From NCBI GenBank assembly GCA_000328365.1, contig KB310466.1, positions 64,081 to 128,080 on the forward strand: 64,000 nt of DNA, written 5' to 3'. The notes beneath the pieces are model-generated. The model saw nothing but the letters and a program-made list of their open reading frames with translations, had not been told where the DNA came from and searched no databases. Positions 58,724 through 64,000 of the stretch are shown here, one piece after another. How positions within the stretch are numbered: position 1 is the first letter of the stretch; each line of letters starts with the position of its first letter. Source of the stretch: Capitella teleta (taxonomy: Eukaryota > Annelida > Polychaeta > Capitellidae). The translations under genes and the position numbers were made by a program.

Positions 58724-61377
58724 GAGGAGGGAGGGAAACACCGATACCCAAGTGTTTGCCGCCGTGTGGTTTTGTGACTAAACGACGTTGAGCGACAGGA
58801 GCCAGAGTTCAGCGGGGTCAGATCGCTCACATCTCTCCGTGTGCATGCAGCAGAGCGATGTCCGCGTGGCATCATCAATCAGATAACTCTTGGTTCTGAA
58901 GGAGTCCGTGTCGACATTAGCCTCTCGCGCCGGTCGCTGTTCAAATCGAGCGGCCTTTCGAAAGCATCTCGCATCGAGTACAAAGCTCACACACACCGAG
59001 AGCGAGGCTGGCAGTCGTGTGTCGTGTGGAGTGACGCTGTCCACTTTTTTTGCCTTCGACTGAATCGACTGCCTTGTGGTTCCCGATTACTCTTCAGTCT
59101 CTTGTGGGTGTTGAGTGCGACGTTCATTAAATCCGTCGAGAGCGGCATCGCTTTCGGGTTGTTTCGATGACCCGACTCACGCGAGCATCGTCACGCAGAC
59201 GCTTGAATGCGCATGTTGAGAAACCGCGCTATTGCTCCTCTAACGATTGTTGCATGTCGATTGCAGGTTGCTGAAGTTGACAAACCACGCGCTGTGTAAT
59301 TACGAGTTAAATGCCAGATTACACGCTCCTTTGCCTCAATGCTGATTGCACAGGGGCGGAAAATCATGACACGAATCTTCCCCTGTTGCATGACAGAGTG
59401 AAAGGTGCACTGTTATAATGCAGGTGTAATCAACATGCAATGATATACGAGTAAATATTATTATTTCTAATAAACGAACTGATATCTATATGGTTATGCT
59501 TGTTATGTCAACCGATCTCATCTCGTTTGGATTCATTAGTTTTTTTGTTTTTTTGTTGTTTTTTTTTTTCAATGATTTTTTTATTCGACGATATTTTTAT
59601 TTATCATTGTGTGATGTATAGGTTTATCTTTAATCATTTATATGTATTGACAGGAAGATCGCTTTTAAAAAGAGAAAGATTATTGCAGTATATTCTGCTG
59701 AATATTTTTATTTTACAATTGATTCATCTATTTCCTGTATTTTCATACTGGGGCATATACATAACTATGCAGGGGTTTGTGCAAGGCTGGGTATACACGT
59801 AAGCAAACTATACCCAACGCACGTAGACGTTAAATCGCCCCTCCAGCGTACGGGCTCCAGCGTCGCCCATGCCAGGATGCGCCCCACCGGCAGCATTATC
59901 TCTTTGCGCCCAATCCACCTGCTCGACATCTTAACCGGACAGAAGATAGATCAGTAATCAGCAAACGGGCCATATGCTCGGGGAGGGCCTTCCCCCGGGG
60001 CGCCCCGACCCGTGCCTTACTCCTCCTCCCCGGGCCCCTCCCTTCCCGCCCCTCGCTCTCCCTTGGGAGAGGTAAGCTATGCGCTCTGTGCGGCAACCGA
60101 CAAATCCCTCTTCCCTCTCACGCAAGGGATGTAATTGGTGCTTCCTCGCTGCTCACGATTTACAATATCTTTATTAACTTCTGCAGAATACATGTACTTA
60201 TATCGAGTGACCCAAACAGAGTCTACACCAATATCTCCCTTCTGACGTCATTTCACCCAGGGGTGCAATACCATTTCCTTGATGGCGTAACATCAGGCGC
60301 AGGCTGTCGAAGAGGCACGGCCCAGCACCTTCCCTCTTCCGATCACCTTTTCAGGCGTTGAGGAGCCACACCTCTCCATCTCACGGCGTGAACACTCATC
60401 TTTCGCCCCTCTTCATCTTTCCTCCTATTAGTGGTCATCAGAGTGTGCCTCGAGGCGACTGGACGCGGGTCAAATCTGGCGGCACTAAATTCAAATTCAT
60501 AATTATGGACTTTTTTGAGGTTATTTTTCTTGAAGTTTGAACCATGCAGCGCTATAAACCATTGTATATTGACATATCGTAATACACATAGACTTATTAA
60601 TACATGAAGTATACATGAAATTTAATCAGCTATAAACCGCACACACTTTCATACCTATGTACCAGTATTACACTTCCATGGTAAATATAAGACCTATTTG
60701 GTAATTCCGTTCCCTTCCGCGAGGGTCGCAGGATAATGTGAGGGAATGCTGTCGGGGTGAGCCGCCAAATAAACACGCAATTTCCTGCGCCATTTCCCGG
60801 CGATGTCCGCCATCTTGACAGCAGGGGATCATCCGGATCAGTTTTCCTTTTGAGTGAATGACAGCCAAGCCTTTTTTGGAGATGTTCCTTTCACGTCTGA
60901 CATTAGACTGCATGCATTAGTTTACTTACATAATTGCAAACAGAAAAATTATATAAAAGGGGTACTACACGTAAGTCACCCTTATGCTGATGGAGACCAA
61001 TAATTGACAGTGTCCTGCAGGGGTTAAATTAGAGAAATACGATGGTACATATTCGCATCTCATCGTTCATGAAGTCTGCTTTCAATGGCTGTGTGACCTC
61101 AATGGTGTCCCAATTTCCTAAAGAACTTCCGGATCCAGATGAGAGAAAAGCTCTAAGTGTGCTCTCGGAGTCATTGGAGCTGTTTCCTGGATCCTGTTTG
61201 CTTAGCATCGATTCCTGTTGGAGTGATCCTGGGCAGCGTCCGTCGTTCTTTGACAGCGACAGAAACCGGAGATCCAGAAGTCGCGCCTTGTCAGCGATGA
61301 GAGATCTTCGACGCGGGATGTCATCGGATCCTTAGCTACTCCTTGCAAGACTCAACTCACCGCTCACAATCAGAGCT

Positions 61378-61458
61378 CTTATGGCTCACCCGCTCTGCCT
61401 GTCTCTTATGGCTCACCCGCTCTGCCTGTCTCTTATGGCTCACCCGCTCTGCCTGTCT
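61378..61458 (+). repeat. 27-bp tandem repeat, three exact copies
   Basis: Units 61378-61404, 61405-61431 and 61432-61458 have the sequence CTTATGGCTCACCCGCTCTG followed by CCTGTCT. The copies look identical, so the array is young or kept homogeneous. The frame reads LLWLTRSAC three times, but there is no gene around it that I can support. Confidence 0.95.
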
Positions 61459-61897
61459 CTGGACACTGAAGTGGTGGTCATCAGAGATTAACCTAAATTC
61501 CGCTGACCAACACCTCACATGCTAGCACTATAATGGCTTGAGCATGCTCTTGCGTTGACCAGATGAACAAGGTGTTTGATTAACCCCACCATTCTATTGC
61601 GTAATGAGCACTTAATGACCCTCTACGTGGGAGAGAGTCCGGCTGCCCACTCAATGATCCTGTGGACGAAGTATGTTGGGAGGCCATGACCCATTCATGT
61701 CCGAGAGAACATTGATGGATGCGTCACAAAGCGACTGTGAGAATAAGCATCATGAAGGAGCACAAGAGCGCAAGAAATAATTCTGATTGGTGTTCACATT
61801 CGTTCAATTACAAGGCCTGGTACGAGTTCCAAGAGACAGGTCCAACTAGTTTGGACGGTGAGTTTGTAACTGCTAATCACTTGCATTTTAACTCTCA

Positions 61898-61921
61898 TGT
61901 TTTTTTTTTTTTTTTTTTTGT

Positions 61922-61952
<31 letters not shown>

Positions 61953-61970
61953 GATTTGTTTTGTTTTTTT
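61898..61970. repeat. T/TTTTTG-rich simple repeat
   Basis: A poly(T) run followed by GTTTTT-type units, similar in base content to the SINE tail at 24229-24470 but without a recognisable SINE head beside it. Confidence 0.8.
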
Positions 61971-63927
61971 CTCAGGAAAAAACAAATGTTGTCATTCACA
62001 ACAAGTAAATTGCCCGTTAATTCTGGCGCGAAACAAGCTCGAGGTAACTGAAATTTGGTGATACATGTACAATGATTCGATATTAATTATAGTGAGCTAT
62101 AATTATTCACAATTTTCATGATGCAGTAGTCCATTAATATTTCAAGCTCGCAGCAGTTTTCGCTTAACAGAAACTGAACGGCAAGGGCTCTCGCATTATG
62201 TACAGGTGGGTGAAATACCAATAACACGAGACGAAGCATCGGTCACCAAGAGCCAATTAAATCCACGACAAAGGACCAAACCACACAAGCAAATCTGCTT
62301 GTTTCACACAAAACTGCAAGATTGATTTTCTGAACCAAATAGAGCTCATGCGGAAGTGTAATCATGGACATGGATTCATCGATATTGTCGAAGGCGTTCG
62401 AGAGATCTGATCCGCCCTCGTTTTCATCTGTTTCTGAAAAGAATAAAAAGCTCTTGAACTTTGTTGAACTGCTTCAGATATATTTGCTGACACGTAAGTA
62501 ATGAGGCTTAGGTAAATGGAGGCACGCGTAACGCCCTCGTTCTGGCTTTGTGCTTCGCTGATTGGCTGCATCTTGAAAGTTAAAAGAGACAGAATTGGTC
62601 AGATGTCTTGAGAAAGTTTGAAAAACTCATTTAGATGCAAGATGAGAGTTTTAAAATTAAAACCAGGTCTCAGAACTGAAGGGGCTATTTGCAAAACGGT
62701 GAATTTGACACCGCCTTCTAAGCAAGATGACGATGCGAGAGCTCTGCCAATTTTTCTGACAACTTTAAACCCTGTGGTCTCCTTGAGTTCGGCTTGATCA
62801 GAGAATGAAGTGTGCAGAGCTCAAACAAGCAAGCGCGTCTCCCTCCCGTATAACGTTTCACACCAGAACGTGGAACATGCTATGAAGTAGTCCCGCTTTT
62901 CAATATATCTTGTGAGGCCGAAATCACAAGCAGCTGCTTTATTTTAAAATCAGGAAATTCAACCAGAGGCGTGTCATTGGCACCGGTGACCCCTCCGTGT
63001 CGATATTTGCCATCCATTGTAAGCACGTGTCTGCGTGTTGCTTTATGTGTGGATGAAGCCGCAGCGGACACCTTTCATTGAAGGAGATGGACGCTGTTGG
63101 TGAAGATAGCGGCACGTGGTCAAGGCAGCGGTTGTCATGGGAACACGGCAACTGGCTGTGGTATTGTCGTCGGGGAGAACTGAGCTTTGAAGAGAGGTCT
63201 GGGAGGATGGTGTCTGGTGTTTGGAGAGAAAACACACACTCAAAGGATTCAAAGGTGATGCGATGGTATTATGGCCAAAACCATTGAGGCATCAGGAGTG
63301 AAAAGACAAAATGTCACAACTTCACGCTAAAAGAAACACGTGCTCATGGGATGCTTCGAAGCTCATTCAGATGAATCGGTGTTTCACTGCCTTCAATTAA
63401 TTACCAATACCTGATTTGTGTGTGCACCAATCACGGTAGATCCACACCTGTGCATTCCCTTATCACCTTCGCACCGTGCATTCAACTAAATATCCTCATT
63501 TTGATTGTCCTAATTTGAATTCGATCTTAGACTGTATTATTTATATAATAAAAAAAAACCAACAACAACAACAGCAACAACATTAAATTGAGAAATTCTA
63601 TTTTTCCTGTACATGTGCATATGTACATATCATTTCCGAAATGTATAAAATCGAAAACATCAATCTAATTAATCCCAAGTAAAGCCAACAATTTCCATGT
63701 GTATGTAGTCATGGCCCTCACCATTAGCTGCATGTGGCGTTTGGAAATTGCCTTCTTATCAATGTGCCAGGGGTCCACTACAATGAGTAGAGGAAAACTT
63801 TCTGCTCGCAAATGTTGTAATATTTGACTGGACGCAAAAGATCCTTGTGAGTTAATTTCGAGGCTTCGTCTGTTAATTAGGAAAAGGAAAAGAACGACCT
63901 TTCTGAAATTGGTTAGTCGATCTGTTT

Positions 63928-63986
63928 CTCGATTTTTTTTTTTTTTTTTTTTAATTATTATTATTATTTTTTTTTTTTTTTTTTTT
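63928..63986. repeat. Poly(T)/(TTA) low-complexity tract
   Basis: Two T runs separated by AATTATTATTATTATT. A simple repeat near the window end. Confidence 0.85.
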
Positions 63987-64000
63987 AATGGCGACAAGCT

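Larger units (their letters stand above)
58724..64000. other. Right-end non-genic region
   Basis: Holds a GC-rich patch at about 59825-60130, a 27-bp tandem repeat (61378-61458), T/TG-rich tracts (61900-61970 and 63928-63986) and an (AAC)n run near 63553-63583. The open frames, including one at 61042-61335 that runs up toward the tandem repeat, show no domain-like pattern, so I call no gene here. Confidence 0.45.

Noticed and set aside
59825-60130. GC-rich patch, considered as a structural RNA or exon
   Set aside because: No recognisable rRNA, snRNA or tRNA motif and no splice-consistent frame.
61042-61335. 97-residue open frame
   Set aside because: No splice or domain support, and its composition reflects local repeats of GGATCC-containing sequence.

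Overview
The window is eukaryotic genomic DNA from an invertebrate animal. All genes are split by GT-AG introns, many only 48-60 nt long. The gene set (clade B fibrillar collagen, a GRL101/LGR-type receptor carrying ApeC, kringle and fucolectin-like modules, an SLC44 transporter and an NR2E nuclear receptor) fits a eumetazoan, probably a marine bilaterian invertebrate. The compact introns would suit a compact lophotrochozoan genome, but the phylum cannot be fixed from this sequence alone. All exon models were traced by eye, with the reading phase checked at every junction.

Layout: (1) 146-9932, + strand: a fibrillar collagen of the V/XI (clade B) type in 56 exons; its 5' end lies outside the window. 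(2) 10813-32512, - strand, tail-to-tail with the collagen: a predicted 39-exon, 2,810-residue chimeric receptor. It has a signal peptide, three kringles, a cysteine-rich module, an ApeC domain, discoidin/fucolectin domains, a Gal-lectin-like module, two CUBs, a C-type lectin, seven LDLa repeats, a CNTNAP-like fibrinogen domain, LRRs, a rhodopsin-type 7TM and a short kinase-like tail. (3) 42099-46752, + strand: an SLC44 choline-transporter-like protein, 22 exons, 713 residues. (4) 50195-55342, - strand: an NR2E-family nuclear receptor, 6 coding exons, 573 residues, with a palindromic CCAAT/CArG element about 300 bp upstream of its start codon. (5) 58219-58723, + strand: a small two-exon gene (134 residues) that I do not recognise.

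The rest is intron and intergenic DNA. It holds a tRNA-like SINE with a TTTG-rich tail, a pair of dispersed ~410-bp repeats about 24 kb apart, a long hairpin, a 27-bp tandem repeat, large (TAA)n and (CA)n microsatellites around a 359-nt assembly gap, and one decayed integrase-like fossil. The genes do not form an operon. The collagen and the receptor end within about 100-150 bp of each other. The most unusual object is the receptor: a secreted-lectin/innate-immunity domain set joined to a leucine-rich-repeat GPCR.
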